Assembly: GCF_000447755.1 (NCBI RefSeq)
Contig: NZ_AUNE01000003.1
Span: forward strand, 1 to 64,000
DNA from: Bacteriovorax sp. BSW11_IV
GTDB taxonomy: Bacteria; Bdellovibrionota; Bacteriovoracia; Bacteriovoracales; Bacteriovoracaceae
Direction: 5' to 3'
DNA length: 64,000 bases
The notes under the pieces are model-generated. The model was not told where the DNA came from. It worked only from the letters and a program-made list of their open reading frames with translations, and did not search any database. A program made the position numbers and the translations under genes. This document shows, piece by piece, positions 8,136-16,453 of the stretch. The first letter of the stretch is position 1, and the number at the start of each line of letters is the position of its first letter.

Positions 8136-9692
8136 ATGAGTGAAAAAGTTTGGTTTGTCGTAGAAAATAAGCATCAAGTCGGTCCTTTTAGCAGGTCCCA
8201 AATTATTGATATGATCAATAGTGGTGAACTTGATGGAAATGGTTTGGTTCGCCCAAGTGGTGCCCAAATGAAAGTCTCAGTGGCCAACACTGAGGAGTTC
8301 TCACATTTATTCTCTATGCCTGAACTTCCTTTTACTGATAATGATTCGCTGGATCTTCCTCCTCCATTGCCACCTCTTCCTTTTGACACGGCCGTTGCTC
8401 TACCTGAGTTTCCTGATATGCCTCAAACGCCAGAGTTTGAACAAATTCAAGAGCTAGAAGTTGAAATAGAGAAAGAGATTGAGTTAGAAAGTGCTCTGGA
8501 AGACGAAGATGTATACGAAGATGTCGATGAAGAATTTGAAGAAGATCTTGAAGACGATTTTGAATCCGCGCCAGACCAAGACGAGGATTATAGTGAACAC
8601 CACGACACCACAGCACCTAATCTTCAGCTCCTAGACCTTGATGGAGAAAAAATCCCCCTTCAAGATCACGTTGAAAAAAGTCGTCTGAGTGATGTTAAAA
8701 GTATGGCCACCAATCCAGTCTTTGTTCTTGTGTGTGCAACCATCACAGTTGGTGTCCTTCTATATTCTTTTTATGTTGCTCAAAACTTTAAGAGTCAAAG
8801 TGTTGTTCCTAAAAATATCACTGTAGCAAAACTTAAAAAAATGCAAACAATAGCTGTTGCCGTAACGGGTGATAGAGAAATGTATATGGCCCTTACTCGT
8901 GATAAAAATGCCATTTGGCTTGCGACAAATATCATGAATGCCCAAAACTTTACGGCAACATTCAAGAGTGTAGATAAACAGATTTTAGGCCCTAGTGTTG
9001 TGGAGTTTACATCTAAGGCCTCTGGCATGGGTGCTTACGCTGAATTCAAAAAATTGAACTTTACGAAGGGAACTGAAATTATTCCTGGAGAATACGATGC
9101 TGTTGTCACTGTTGAAACGGGAAGTTTTTTTGAAAAACTTCAAAACTTCGGTAAAGACTCCGCGCCAATTGTTAAGAAGCTAAGAGTTCTCCTTCACCCG
9201 AAAGAGAATGAAGATTTTCTTCGTGATTTACAAAATTATCGTGATCGTATCAAAGAAAAAGAACTGAGACCTTTTAAAGAGCGTCTTGAAAAGTATCGTA
9301 CTTTACTTAGTATGATTCAAAGAACTGATAAATCCTACTTTGCTTTTCTCGAAAAGGCGCTAAATGGTCAGAGTATCGAAGAATTTGAAAAGGAATATAT
9401 CACTTCGATTTCCCCGCTATTTCAAAATATTGTCCTTGAGACTAATCGTAAATTGCTAGAGTATGAAAGGGTTTCTCATGGCGATGCTCAGTACTTTAAA
9501 CAGATTATCGAAGATTATAGGGCCTACGGCGAAATGGTTAGTGATATGGTAACTATGACTGGAAATAAAAAATGGCTAAGAAAAAAGGCCAAGAGAGAAC
9601 TGGAAGAAACATTTCGTACCCGTGTCAATGAACTCATTCAAAAGACACAGGTACAAATTCAAAATCTAGAGTCGCAGATCAATCAATTTTAA
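8136..9692 (+). CDS. GYF_2-domain membrane protein
   Basis: 518 aa. The N-terminus (about 4-50) has the GYF_2/DUF4339 pattern: WFVVENKHQVGPFS, then a helix and GLVRPSG. Residues 70-165 are rich in Pro, Glu and Asp and probably disordered. One membrane helix lies at about 193-211 (VFVLVCATITVGVLLYSFY), with no signal peptide, so the GYF and acidic parts face the cytoplasm and the C-terminal 300 residues, ending in a coiled coil, face the periplasm. A TATACT hexamer at 8117 would give an almost leaderless mRNA; no Shine-Dalgarno sequence is visible. The gene overlaps the convergent MBL gene by 14 nt. Confidence 0.75.
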   Translation: MSEKVWFVVENKHQVGPFSRSQIIDMINSGELDGNGLVRPSGAQMKVSVANTEEFSHLFSMPELPFTDNDSLDLPPPLPPLPFDTAVALPEFPDMPQTPEFEQIQELEVEIEKEIELESALEDEDVYEDVDEEFEEDLEDDFESAPDQDEDYSEHHDTTAPNLQLLDLDGEKIPLQDHVEKSRLSDVKSMATNPVFVLVCATITVGVLLYSFYVAQNFKSQSVVPKNITVAKLKKMQTIAVAVTGDREMYMALTRDKNAIWLATNIMNAQNFTATFKSVDKQILGPSVVEFTSKASGMGAYAEFKKLNFTKGTEIIPGEYDAVVTVETGSFFEKLQNFGKDSAPIVKKLRVLLHPKENEDFLRDLQNYRDRIKEKELRPFKERLEKYRTLLSMIQRTDKSYFAFLEKALNGQSIEEFEKEYITSISPLFQNIVLETNRKLLEYERVSHGDAQYFKQIIEDYRAYGEMVSDMVTMTGNKKWLRKKAKRELEETFRTRVNELIQKTQVQIQNLESQINQF

Positions 9693-10560
9693 AGACCGAA
9701 AGCTCCGCCGCCTCATATCTTGTTGAGGCCACATATTTTTTTCCATCATTTTCAATTTTCGCTCCCCAATAAACGGGATCGTGTTCGAATATGGCCGTTA
9801 GTTTATTATCGCAAACAAAGTCTAAGAACTTTCTTTTGTACTCTGTCGTCACACCAGGGTTGATGTCATAGCCCATTACCCATGGAATATGGATGTGGTT
9901 TGAAGTTGGGATTAAGTCCGAAAGATAAATAAACTTTTCATCATAGGGGTGCATCAACCAAGGAGTGTGTCCAAATGAGCACTTGAACTTGATGTCACCT
10001 TCTTCCATGGCAATAATTGTTCCTTCTTCTCCGTCATGCCACTGCACCAGCTTATGCTCTTTGTACCACTCAATCATCGGATCAAAGTAGTGCATATGAA
10101 ATGAACCAGCATCTCTTTCTGTTGGATTGTGAGCATACTCGTAGTGAGATTTATGTAAGTGAAGTTTTGCTTTTTGAAATACTGGCTCAATGCCATTTTG
10201 CGTTTGTTGACCTAGACCACCGATATGATCAAAGTGCATATGACTAATAATGATGTCTGTTACATCATCAGCTTTTAGGCCAATCTCGTTTAGGGCCTTA
10301 ACGAGGGGAGACTTGGCCCCTCTTACATCAAAGTGCCCATCAAACTTGTCTCCGTGGTAATCGCCGATTCCAGTGTCTACAATAATGATTTTATTTTCTG
10401 TTTTAATAAGCTCTAAACGCAGCGCTAAATCAATACGATTGTCTTCATCGCTTGGATGTACTTTGTTCCATAATGGTTTTGGGATGATGCCAAACATTGC
10501 ACCCCCGTCGAGCTTAAATTTTGCCGGTTGTAAGCAGTAATATTGTTTAGATTTTGTCAT
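9679..10560 (-). CDS. MBL-fold metallo-hydrolase
   Basis: 293 aa. The zinc motif HMHFDH (107-112) follows the strand IIIVDTGIGDY, with later conserved His and Asp (GHTPW, IYLSDLIPT, FEHDP) in the order seen in the lactonase/hydrolase branch of the metallo-beta-lactamase superfamily. No signal peptide, so cytoplasmic. It resembles quorum-quenching lactonases and related hydrolases, but substrate cannot be assigned from sequence. Its last codons overlap the end of the convergent gene at 8136-9692. Confidence 0.85.
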   Translation of the reverse strand: MTKSKQYYCLQPAKFKLDGGAMFGIIPKPLWNKVHPSDEDNRIDLALRLELIKTENKIIIVDTGIGDYHGDKFDGHFDVRGAKSPLVKALNEIGLKADDVTDIIISHMHFDHIGGLGQQTQNGIEPVFQKAKLHLHKSHYEYAHNPTERDAGSFHMHYFDPMIEWYKEHKLVQWHDGEEGTIIAMEEGDIKFKCSFGHTPWLMHPYDEKFIYLSDLIPTSNHIHIPWVMGYDINPGVTTEYKRKFLDFVCDNKLTAIFEHDPVYWGAKIENDGKKYVASTRYEAAELSVFKID

Positions 10561-10631
10561 ATAAATTGTCCTTTTATCCCTATTTTACACCTAATCTGAA
10601 TAGTAGAGCAAAAAAATCAAGAGAATTCAAC

Positions 10632-10660
10632 TTGTTATGAAGCGATGCTCCTAGTATGAT
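10632..10660 (+). promoter_or_regulatory. Sigma-70-type promoter for sucCD-ndk
   Basis: TTGTTA (10632-10637), a 17-nt spacer and TATGAT (10655-10660). A start point near 10667 gives a leader of about 58 nt ending in TTAGGAG before the sucC ATG. Confidence 0.6.
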
Positions 10661-10724
10661 GATGGCGACACGACTATTATGGGAACAAATTTGATTCCAA
10701 ATTAAAAATCTTAGGAGTTTTTTT

Positions 10725-11897
10725 ATGAACGTACACGAGTACCAGGCCAAGGAACTAATGAGAAATATGGGTCTCAGTGTCCTAGGCGGCCAGGTCGCAA
10801 AGACTGTGGACGAAGCAGTTGAAGGAGCTAAGAAGCTCGGTGGAAACATTTGGGTTGTTAAGGCGCAAATTCACGCAGGTGGTAGAGGAAAAGCTGGTGG
10901 TGTAAAGCTAGCGAAGTCATTAGATGAAGTAAAACTTCACGCTGAAGACATCCTTGGTAAAACACTTGTAACTCACCAAACTGGACCAGAAGGTAAGAAG
11001 GTTCTAACTCTTCTTGTTGAGGAAGGTTGTGACATCGATCACGAGTACTATGCTGGTGTCGTTCTTGATAGAGGAACTGGTAAAGTTACAATGATGGCCT
11101 CTTCTGAGGGTGGTGTTGAAATTGAAAAAGTTGCAGAAGAAACACCTGAAAAAATCATTAAAGTTGCTATCGATCCAGCAGCTGGTTTCACTCCATTCGT
11201 TGGTAGAAAACTTGCTTACGGTATCGGTATTAAAGATGCTAACGAAGTTAAAGAAGCTGCTAAATTCTTCAAAGGTCTATACGATCTTTATATGAAGTAT
11301 GATTGCTCTGTTGCTGAGATCAATCCACTTGTTAAAACTAAGCAAGGGAATTTCATTGCACTAGATGCAAAACTTAACTTTGATGATAACGCTCTTTTTA
11401 GACACCCTGAAGTTGAAGCAATGATGGATCCAACTGAAGAATCTGAAAAAGAACTTGAAGCTAAGGAATTTGGACTTTCATATATTTCTCTAGATGGAAA
11501 TATTGGTTGTCTAGTAAATGGTGCCGGTCTAGCGATGGGGACTATGGATATTATTAAACTTCACGGTGGTGAGCCAGCTAACTTCCTAGATGTGGGTGGT
11601 GGAGCTACTAAAGAAGCTGTTCAAAAAGCATTCTCAATCATTCTTTCTGACGATAATGTAAAAGCAATTCTTGTTAACATTTTCGGTGGAATTATGAAGT
11701 GTGACATCATCGCTGAAGGTGTTGTTGCTGCTGCTAAAGAACTAGGAATTCAGGTTCCACTTGTTGTACGTCTTGAAGGTACAAACGTAGCACTTGGAAA
11801 GAAACTTCTTTCTGAGTCTGGACTGAAAATTATCGCTGCTGACGATCTTGGTGATGCTGCTCAGAAAGTTGTAGCTGCTGCAAAAGGGGAGGCTTAA
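10725..11897 (+). CDS. sucC: Succinyl-CoA synthetase beta subunit
   Basis: Makes ATP or GTP from succinyl-CoA in the TCA cycle, as a complex with SucD. 390 aa, normal. The N-terminal ATP-grasp region contains [18 protein letters not shown] (Lys and Gly-loop for nucleotide), and the C-terminal ligase domain has GGGATKE and [15 protein letters not shown]. Strong ribosome binding site. sucD begins 2 nt after the stop. Codon use (AAC, GGT, CTT, CCA preferred) is that of a highly expressed gene. Confidence 0.96.
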   Translation: MNVHEYQAKELMRNMGLSVLGGQVAKTVDEAVEGAKKLGGNIWVVKAQIHAGGRGKAGGVKLAKSLDEVKLHAEDILGKTLVTHQTGPEGKKVLTLLVEEGCDIDHEYYAGVVLDRGTGKVTMMASSEGGVEIEKVAEETPEKIIKVAIDPAAGFTPFVGRKLAYGIGIKDANEVKEAAKFFKGLYDLYMKYDCSVAEINPLVKTKQGNFIALDAKLNFDDNALFRHPEVEAMMDPTEESEKELEAKEFGLSYISLDGNIGCLVNGAGLAMGTMDIIKLHGGEPANFLDVGGGATKEAVQKAFSIILSDDNVKAILVNIFGGIMKCDIIAEGVVAAAKELGIQVPLVVRLEGTNVALGKKLLSESGLKIIAADDLGDAAQKVVAAAKGEA

Positions 11898-11899
11898 TC

Positions 11900-12778
11900 A
11901 TGGCCATTCTAATTAACAGAGACACAAAACTAATCACAATTGGTTTTACAGGTAAGCAAGGAACTTTTCACTCTCTTCAATCAAGAGATTACGGTACTAA
12001 CTTTGTTGGTGGTGTAACTCCAGGTAAGGGTGGAACTGTTCATGAAGGTTTCCCTGTTTTTAATACAGTAAAAGAAGCTATGGAAAAAACTGGTGCTAAT
12101 GCCGCTATGGTTATGGTTCCACCTCCATTTGCTGCTGACGCAATCCTTGAGTGTGTTGATGCTGGTATGCCACTAGTTATCGCGATCACTGAAGGGATTC
12201 CTATTTTAGATATGGTTAAAGTAAAGGCCGCACTAAAAGGAACTAAGACAAGACTTATTGGACCAAACTGTCCAGGTGTGATCACTCCAGGTGAGTGTAA
12301 GATCGGTATTATGCCAGGTCACATCCACATGCCAGGGAAAGTAGGTGTTGTTTCTCGTTCAGGTACTCTTACATATGAAGCTGTTTATCAGTTAACTCAA
12401 AGAGATATCGGTCAATCAACTTGTGTTGGTATCGGTGGAGACCCTGTAAATGGTACAAACTTCATCGACGTACTAGAGCTTTTTGAAAAAGATCCTGATA
12501 CAGAAGCTGTAATTATGATCGGTGAAATCGGTGGTTCTGCTGAAGCTGATGCTGCTAGATGGATCCAGAAAAATATGACTAAGCCTGTTGTTTCTTTCAT
12601 CGCTGGTGCTTCTGCTCCTGCAGGTAAGAGAATGGGTCACGCTGGTGCACTTATCGCTGGTGGAGACGATACAGCAGAAGCTAAGTTCAAAATCCTAGAA
12701 GAATGTGGTGTAACTGTTTCTCGTTCACCAAATGAACTAGGTCAAAAAATGGAAGAAGTTTTAAAAAATAGAAACTAA
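11900..12778 (+). CDS. sucD: Succinyl-CoA synthetase alpha subunit
   Basis: Binds CoA and carries the transient phospho-histidine. 292 aa, normal. The CoA-binding Rossmann fold has [13 protein letters not shown]; the active-site loop is [12 protein letters not shown] with the phospho-His at residue 247; SRSGTLTYE is also conserved. It follows sucC by 2 nt and precedes ndk by 27 nt, all on one transcript. Confidence 0.96.
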   Translation: MAILINRDTKLITIGFTGKQGTFHSLQSRDYGTNFVGGVTPGKGGTVHEGFPVFNTVKEAMEKTGANAAMVMVPPPFAADAILECVDAGMPLVIAITEGIPILDMVKVKAALKGTKTRLIGPNCPGVITPGECKIGIMPGHIHMPGKVGVVSRSGTLTYEAVYQLTQRDIGQSTCVGIGGDPVNGTNFIDVLELFEKDPDTEAVIMIGEIGGSAEADAARWIQKNMTKPVVSFIAGASAPAGKRMGHAGALIAGGDDTAEAKFKILEECGVTVSRSPNELGQKMEEVLKNRN

Positions 12779-12805
12779 TAAGCTTTTTTAAGGAGAGGTT
12801 TAAAA

Positions 12806-13228
12806 ATGGAAAGAACACTTAGTATCATTAAGCCAAATGCTACAATTGATAACAATATTGGTAACATCATTAAGAAATTCGAAGACGAAGGTCTAAGAAT
12901 TGCTGCTTGTAAACTTACAGTACTTTCAAAAGAAAAAGCTGAAGGATTCTATATTGAGCACAAAGAAAGACCTTTCTTTGGTGAGCTAGTTTCTTTCATG
13001 ACTTCAGGTCCTGTAGTAATTATGGCACTTGAAGGTGAAAACGCAGTTGATAAAAACAGACAAATCATGGGTGCAACTAACCCAGCTGAAGCTGCTGAGG
13101 GAACTCTTAGAAAGCTTTACGCTAAGTCAATCGGTGAAAACGCTGTTCACGGTTCTGACTCTCTTCAATCTGCTGAAAGAGAAATTAACTACTTTTTCGA
13201 CAAGAACGAAGTTATTTCACGTTTCTAA
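12806..13228 (+). CDS. ndk: Nucleoside diphosphate kinase
   Basis: Equilibrates NTP pools by phosphate transfer through a phospho-histidine. 140 aa, normal. K9 (LSIIKPNA) and the active His115 in NAVHGSDS are present. GGAGAGG ribosome binding site. Last gene of the sucCD operon, closed by the terminator at 13242. Part of its 3' end is repeated downstream at 13321. Confidence 0.96.
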   Translation: MERTLSIIKPNATIDNNIGNIIKKFEDEGLRIAACKLTVLSKEKAEGFYIEHKERPFFGELVSFMTSGPVVIMALEGENAVDKNRQIMGATNPAEAAEGTLRKLYAKSIGENAVHGSDSLQSAEREINYFFDKNEVISRF

Positions 13229-13241
13229 TATGTTGAAATAG

Positions 13242-13269
13242 AGCCTGGTGTATGCCAGGCTTTTTTTTT
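13242..13269 (+). terminator. Intrinsic terminator of sucCD-ndk
   Basis: AGCCTGG (13242-13248) and CCAGGCT (13255-13261) with a 6-nt loop, followed by a run of nine T. Confidence 0.92.
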
Positions 13270-13320
13270 GTCGAAAAAGCCTACGCTCCGGTGGCCCTCT
13301 TTGAGGCCCTCCTCGCTAGG

Positions 13321-13354
13321 TCGACAAGAACGAAGTTATTTCTAGATTCTAATA
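13321..13354 (+). repeat. Partial duplicate of the ndk 3' end
   Basis: Bases 13321-13354 repeat 13197-13230, the last codons and stop of ndk, with 3 differences in 34 positions. The first 22 bases are identical. The copy lies beyond the ndk terminator, just before a second terminator, and is not translated as part of any recognisable gene. Between the copies is GC-rich sequence (13280-13318) unlike its surroundings. Confidence 0.8.
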
Positions 13355-13370
13355 AATCTAAAATAAAAAA

Positions 13371-13400
13371 GGCCCGAGAGATCGGGCCTTTCTATTTTTT
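13371..13400. terminator. Bidirectional intrinsic terminator
   Basis: GGCCCGA (13371-13377) and TCGGGCC (13382-13388) with a GAGA loop, followed by TTTCTATTTTTT on the plus strand and preceded by an A-rich tract that gives a U-tract on the minus strand. It serves the minus-strand gene ending at 13392. Confidence 0.85.
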
Positions 13401-14030
13401 AAACCAACATTCTAATCTTTCGTTTAATCTGATTGTATCAACACGGCATTGATTTGATGGGTAGTCATCTAAGATTGTTTCTAACACAATCTCTTTACTA
13501 AGAACCTCGACACTTGCCCATTGTTCACTATCACTTTCATTAAAAAAATTAGCAAGACTCTGTGCCGTTTCATAGCGAATAATCTTTAATTCATTCTCAT
13601 CTGCATTTTTGTAATATTTGGGCAAGCATACAGAAGTCGCAAAAAAATCGGCCTGTCCCTCTACAGAACCCCACGAGTTTTTCTCGTCCTGCACATGAGG
13701 TGCGCCACCGATAATGTGGCCAATCTCATGGCAAACACTAAATATCCAGCCCTTCTCATCCATATTCTTGTGGCGAGCAAGCCCACCCCATAGTGAGATA
13801 GCATAATGATTATTCGCAGGGTCCTCTTCTTGCTCAAAGCTTGTGATGGCCAAGGGAAGTCCACCTTTCCAAAATAGCTCAAGTTCTACAGGGTAATCTA
13901 AGCGCGAGAATTCATTCTTAAATAGGCCAAAGACTTCCGTTGATAGTTCCGTATAGGATTGTTCGGAGATCGCCGCAAATGAGCTTGTAATTGCCAATAG
14001 AGCAATGATGATGATCTTCATGGGACTCAT
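13392..14030 (-). CDS. Exported HExxH zinc-peptidase-like protein
   Basis: 212 aa. Signal peptide ends near residue 20 (ITSSFAA). The zinc motif HEIGH is at 101-105, with a plausible third ligand in GSVEGQADFF (E124 or D127). Three Cys follow. No propeptide is obvious. A start at residue 4 (base 14021) is also possible. The family is not recognised, and the fold could be a minimal gluzincin. It is followed upstream on the same strand by a second HExxH protein at 14090-14584, which suggests related roles. Confidence 0.72.
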   Translation of the reverse strand: MSPMKIIIIALLAITSSFAAISEQSYTELSTEVFGLFKNEFSRLDYPVELELFWKGGLPLAITSFEQEEDPANNHYAISLWGGLARHKNMDEKGWIFSVCHEIGHIIGGAPHVQDEKNSWGSVEGQADFFATSVCLPKYYKNADENELKIIRYETAQSLANFFNESDSEQWASVEVLSKEIVLETILDDYPSNQCRVDTIRLNERLECWFKK

Positions 14031-14089
14031 CTATCATAATCATGGCAACTTCATAAAGAATTGAATTTTTTACGTATAAAAAGTGCAGA

Positions 14090-14584
14090 TCATTGGTTGA
14101 AAAGCTCTTGGATATATTCTTCAAAGAAGCTCATGAACATTGTACCGCTAACAATATTTGAATGCATGAGAGAAAGAGGACGTCCCGTTTTTTCATCGAT
14201 TTCGTTATTATGTCCTTTTCCTAAAGCACAATGGCCAAGTTCATGGTGGATGATTGACTGTTTAGTATCTTCGCCTACAGCATCCCAATAAGTTGTTTTG
14301 ACGAGGATATCTTTTCTATTACCCCAAATAATACAAACAGCAATAAAAGAGCTATTTTCCTCAATTGAATCTACAAAGTTGATATTAATTGCTGAAGTAT
14401 TAATTGAAAGACCTGTCTCTTGGTAGTAGTTGTCCTCGAAATCATTTTTGTAATTATCAAATGTCGGATCAGAGCTTGTAAAGGCCGAAACGTAATGGCT
14501 TGAAACTTTCGCATCTCCTTCCTCTAGCATTTTTCCACATGCACCCAAGATAAAACAAAGAAGTATGAGCTGGAATAGTTTCAT
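14090..14584 (-). CDS. Lipoprotein with metzincin-like zinc motif
   Basis: 164 aa, ATG at 14584 chosen because GGGAG lies 5 nt upstream; a GTG four codons earlier has no site. Lipobox ILGAC with lipidated Cys16. The zinc site HELGH (114-118) is followed by His125 in CALGKGH, one residue longer than the metzincin pattern HExxHxxGxxH. SLMHS at 138-142 looks like a Met-turn. This is probably a surface or periplasmic protease-like protein. It is separated by 59 nt from the other HExxH gene on the same strand. Confidence 0.7.
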   Translation of the reverse strand: MKLFQLILLCFILGACGKMLEEGDAKVSSHYVSAFTSSDPTFDNYKNDFEDNYYQETGLSINTSAININFVDSIEENSSFIAVCIIWGNRKDILVKTTYWDAVGEDTKQSIIHHELGHCALGKGHNNEIDEKTGRPLSLMHSNIVSGTMFMSFFEEYIQELFNQ

Positions 14585-14730
14585 AAGATCTCCCACAATC
14601 TTTATTTGATTATATGGAGATGAGAAGGGGGAGGAGTTTATATTTCAGTAAATTAAGGCCTAAGTAATTTAGACATCACCACATTTCAATAAGAACTGCG
14701 ACCTTTAAGAATTCCTCTGGTTTTTCAACT

Positions 14731-14759
14731 TTGACTACATTTACTTTATTCAATTTAAC
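14731..14759 (+). promoter_or_regulatory. Sigma-70-type promoter for the 14924 gene
   Basis: TTGACT (14731-14736), 17-nt spacer, TTTAAC (14754-14759). Start point near 14766, leaving a long structured leader before the ATG at 14924. Confidence 0.5.
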
Positions 14760-14795
14760 TGGAGTTAATTGTGAAAAGCTTTACACATTTGAGAA

Positions 14796-14841
14796 GGGAG
14801 TTGCACATTTTCTAAAGCACTCCCTCACACTTAGAGAGGGA
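14796..14841 (+). promoter_or_regulatory. Mutually exclusive leader hairpins (possible attenuator)
   Basis: GGGAGT-t-GC (14796-14803) can pair with GCACTCCC (14817-14824). TCCCTC (14821-14826) can instead pair with GAGGGA (14836-14841). Bases 14821-14824 are used by both, so only one stem can form at a time. The second stem is followed by AATTTTCAATTTAA, a weak U-rich stretch. No known riboswitch family is recognised. Confidence 0.4.
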
Positions 14842-14923
14842 ATTTTCAATTTAATCTTAATTTATTGATATTGCATAAGTGTAAATTAAATTAGCGCTAA
14901 AATAGAGGAATTAAGGAGAGTGT

Positions 14924-16438
14924 ATGGAGATTCTTATTGGGATACTTGCAGTGTTTGCGCTGATTTTTCTTTATGATGTTTTCATTCAAAAAAAACGCGC
15001 GATCATTCACAACTTTCCCATAGTAGGTCACCTTCGCTATTTACTTATGCTCATTGGACCTGAACTTCGTCAGTATTGGGTTGCGAATGATAAGGAGGAG
15101 CAACCCTTTAACCGATCTGAAAGAGACTGGATATATTCATCTGCAAATAATGAAAATAACACTTTCGGTTTTGGGACTAGTGAGATCATCTACTCGGTGG
15201 GCTATCCCATTATTAAAAATGCAGGCATACCTTTTCCAGAACAAAAGGCCTTTAAGTTAAAAGAGGATCCCACTAGAATTCCTTGTCTAAAGACATTGGG
15301 GGAATTTAATAAGCGAGCAAAGGCGTATCGACCTTCATCAATCATAAATATTTCAGGAATGAGTTTTGGTTCCCTTGGAAAAAATGCCATTAGCGCTCTC
15401 AATAAGGGAGCTCTCCTTGCTGGATGTTATCACAATACAGGTGAGGGAAGTGTGAGTGATTATCATCTGCACGGAGCTGATATTATGTGGCAAATTGGAA
15501 CGGGGTATTTTGGTTGTCGTAATCATGATGGGACATTCTCACTTGAAAAACTTGTCGCTCGTTGCACTGAAGTTCCAAATATAAAGGCCATCGAAATCAA
15601 ATTATCTCAAGGAGCAAAACCTGGTAAGGGTGGTATACTTCCCGCAGCAAAAATAACTCCTGAGATTAGTAGAGTGCGAGATATTCCTATGGGTGTGGAT
15701 TGTATGTCTCCCAACTCCCATACCGAATTTTCTAATGCGAGTGAACTTGTCGATTTCATCGAAAAAATTGCAAGTGCTACAGGTCTTCCTGTCGGAATTA
15801 AATCGGCCATTGGACAAGATAATTTTTGGTATGAACTTGCTGATATTATGAAAGAGAGAAATTGTGGACCAGACTTTATAACAATTGATGGAGGAGAAGG
15901 GGGAACGGGGGCCGCTCCTTTGACTTTTGCAGATCACGTCTCCCTTCCTTTTAAAATTGGATTTTCAAGAGTCTATCAGATATTTCAAAAGAAGGGGATT
16001 AGTCAGCGCATTGTTTGGATTGGTTCTGGGAAATTGGGTTTTCCCGATAGATCAATTATCGCCATGGCCTTAGGTTGTGATATTATTCATATAGCTAGAG
16101 AAGCGATGTTAAGTATAGGTTGTATTCAAGCGCAAAAGTGCCACACTGGACACTGCCCGGCCGGAATTGCGACTCAAAATAAATGGCTTGAGGCCGGAGT
16201 AAACGTTGAAGAAAAAGGCGTGAGCTTTAAAAATTATATTTATCATCTTCGCAAAGAGCTGTTACAACTTTCACATGCGGCCGGGTATGAACATCCTTGC
16301 CAGTTTAAAGGTAGCGATATTGAATTTAGTTCAGGGGTGAATAAGTTTTCAACTTTATCTGATATATTCGGCTACGAAAAAGATGATCCTCAATTTATAT
16401 CAATGAAAGAATATTTGTTAGAGAAAAAGACAAATTAA
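14924..16438 (+). CDS. FMN-binding glutamate-synthase-family protein, membrane-anchored
   Basis: 504 aa. The N-terminal helix (about 2-16) anchors the protein; the rest is the FMN/Fe-S synthase domain of glutamate synthase: ISGMSFGSLGKNAI, NTGEGSVSDYH, KLSQGAKPGKGG, TIDGGEGGTGAAP and the Cys cluster CIQAQKCHTGHCPAGIATQ for the iron-sulfur centre. It lacks the amidotransferase domain, so it is not a complete GOGAT. Family members are often annotated as glutamate synthase large-subunit-like, and their real reaction is mostly untested. An NhaC antiporter follows after 15 nt, implying one transcript. Confidence 0.88.
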   Translation: MEILIGILAVFALIFLYDVFIQKKRAIIHNFPIVGHLRYLLMLIGPELRQYWVANDKEEQPFNRSERDWIYSSANNENNTFGFGTSEIIYSVGYPIIKNAGIPFPEQKAFKLKEDPTRIPCLKTLGEFNKRAKAYRPSSIINISGMSFGSLGKNAISALNKGALLAGCYHNTGEGSVSDYHLHGADIMWQIGTGYFGCRNHDGTFSLEKLVARCTEVPNIKAIEIKLSQGAKPGKGGILPAAKITPEISRVRDIPMGVDCMSPNSHTEFSNASELVDFIEKIASATGLPVGIKSAIGQDNFWYELADIMKERNCGPDFITIDGGEGGTGAAPLTFADHVSLPFKIGFSRVYQIFQKKGISQRIVWIGSGKLGFPDRSIIAMALGCDIIHIAREAMLSIGCIQAQKCHTGHCPAGIATQNKWLEAGVNVEEKGVSFKNYIYHLRKELLQLSHAAGYEHPCQFKGSDIEFSSGVNKFSTLSDIFGYEKDDPQFISMKEYLLEKKTN

Positions 16439-16453
16439 AATTAGGGCAATGTC

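Larger units (their letters stand above)
14585..14923. other. Intergenic region with promoter and alternative hairpins
   Basis: 339 nt between divergent genes. It holds a plausible plus-strand promoter at 14731-14759 and a leader of about 158 nt with two stems that share bases (described separately). The remainder is AT-rich sequence without a recognisable gene or repeat. Confidence 0.7.

Noticed and set aside
8174-8616. Minus-strand frames opposite the GYF-domain gene
   Set aside because: Antisense of an acidic, Pro-rich segment; no initiation signal.
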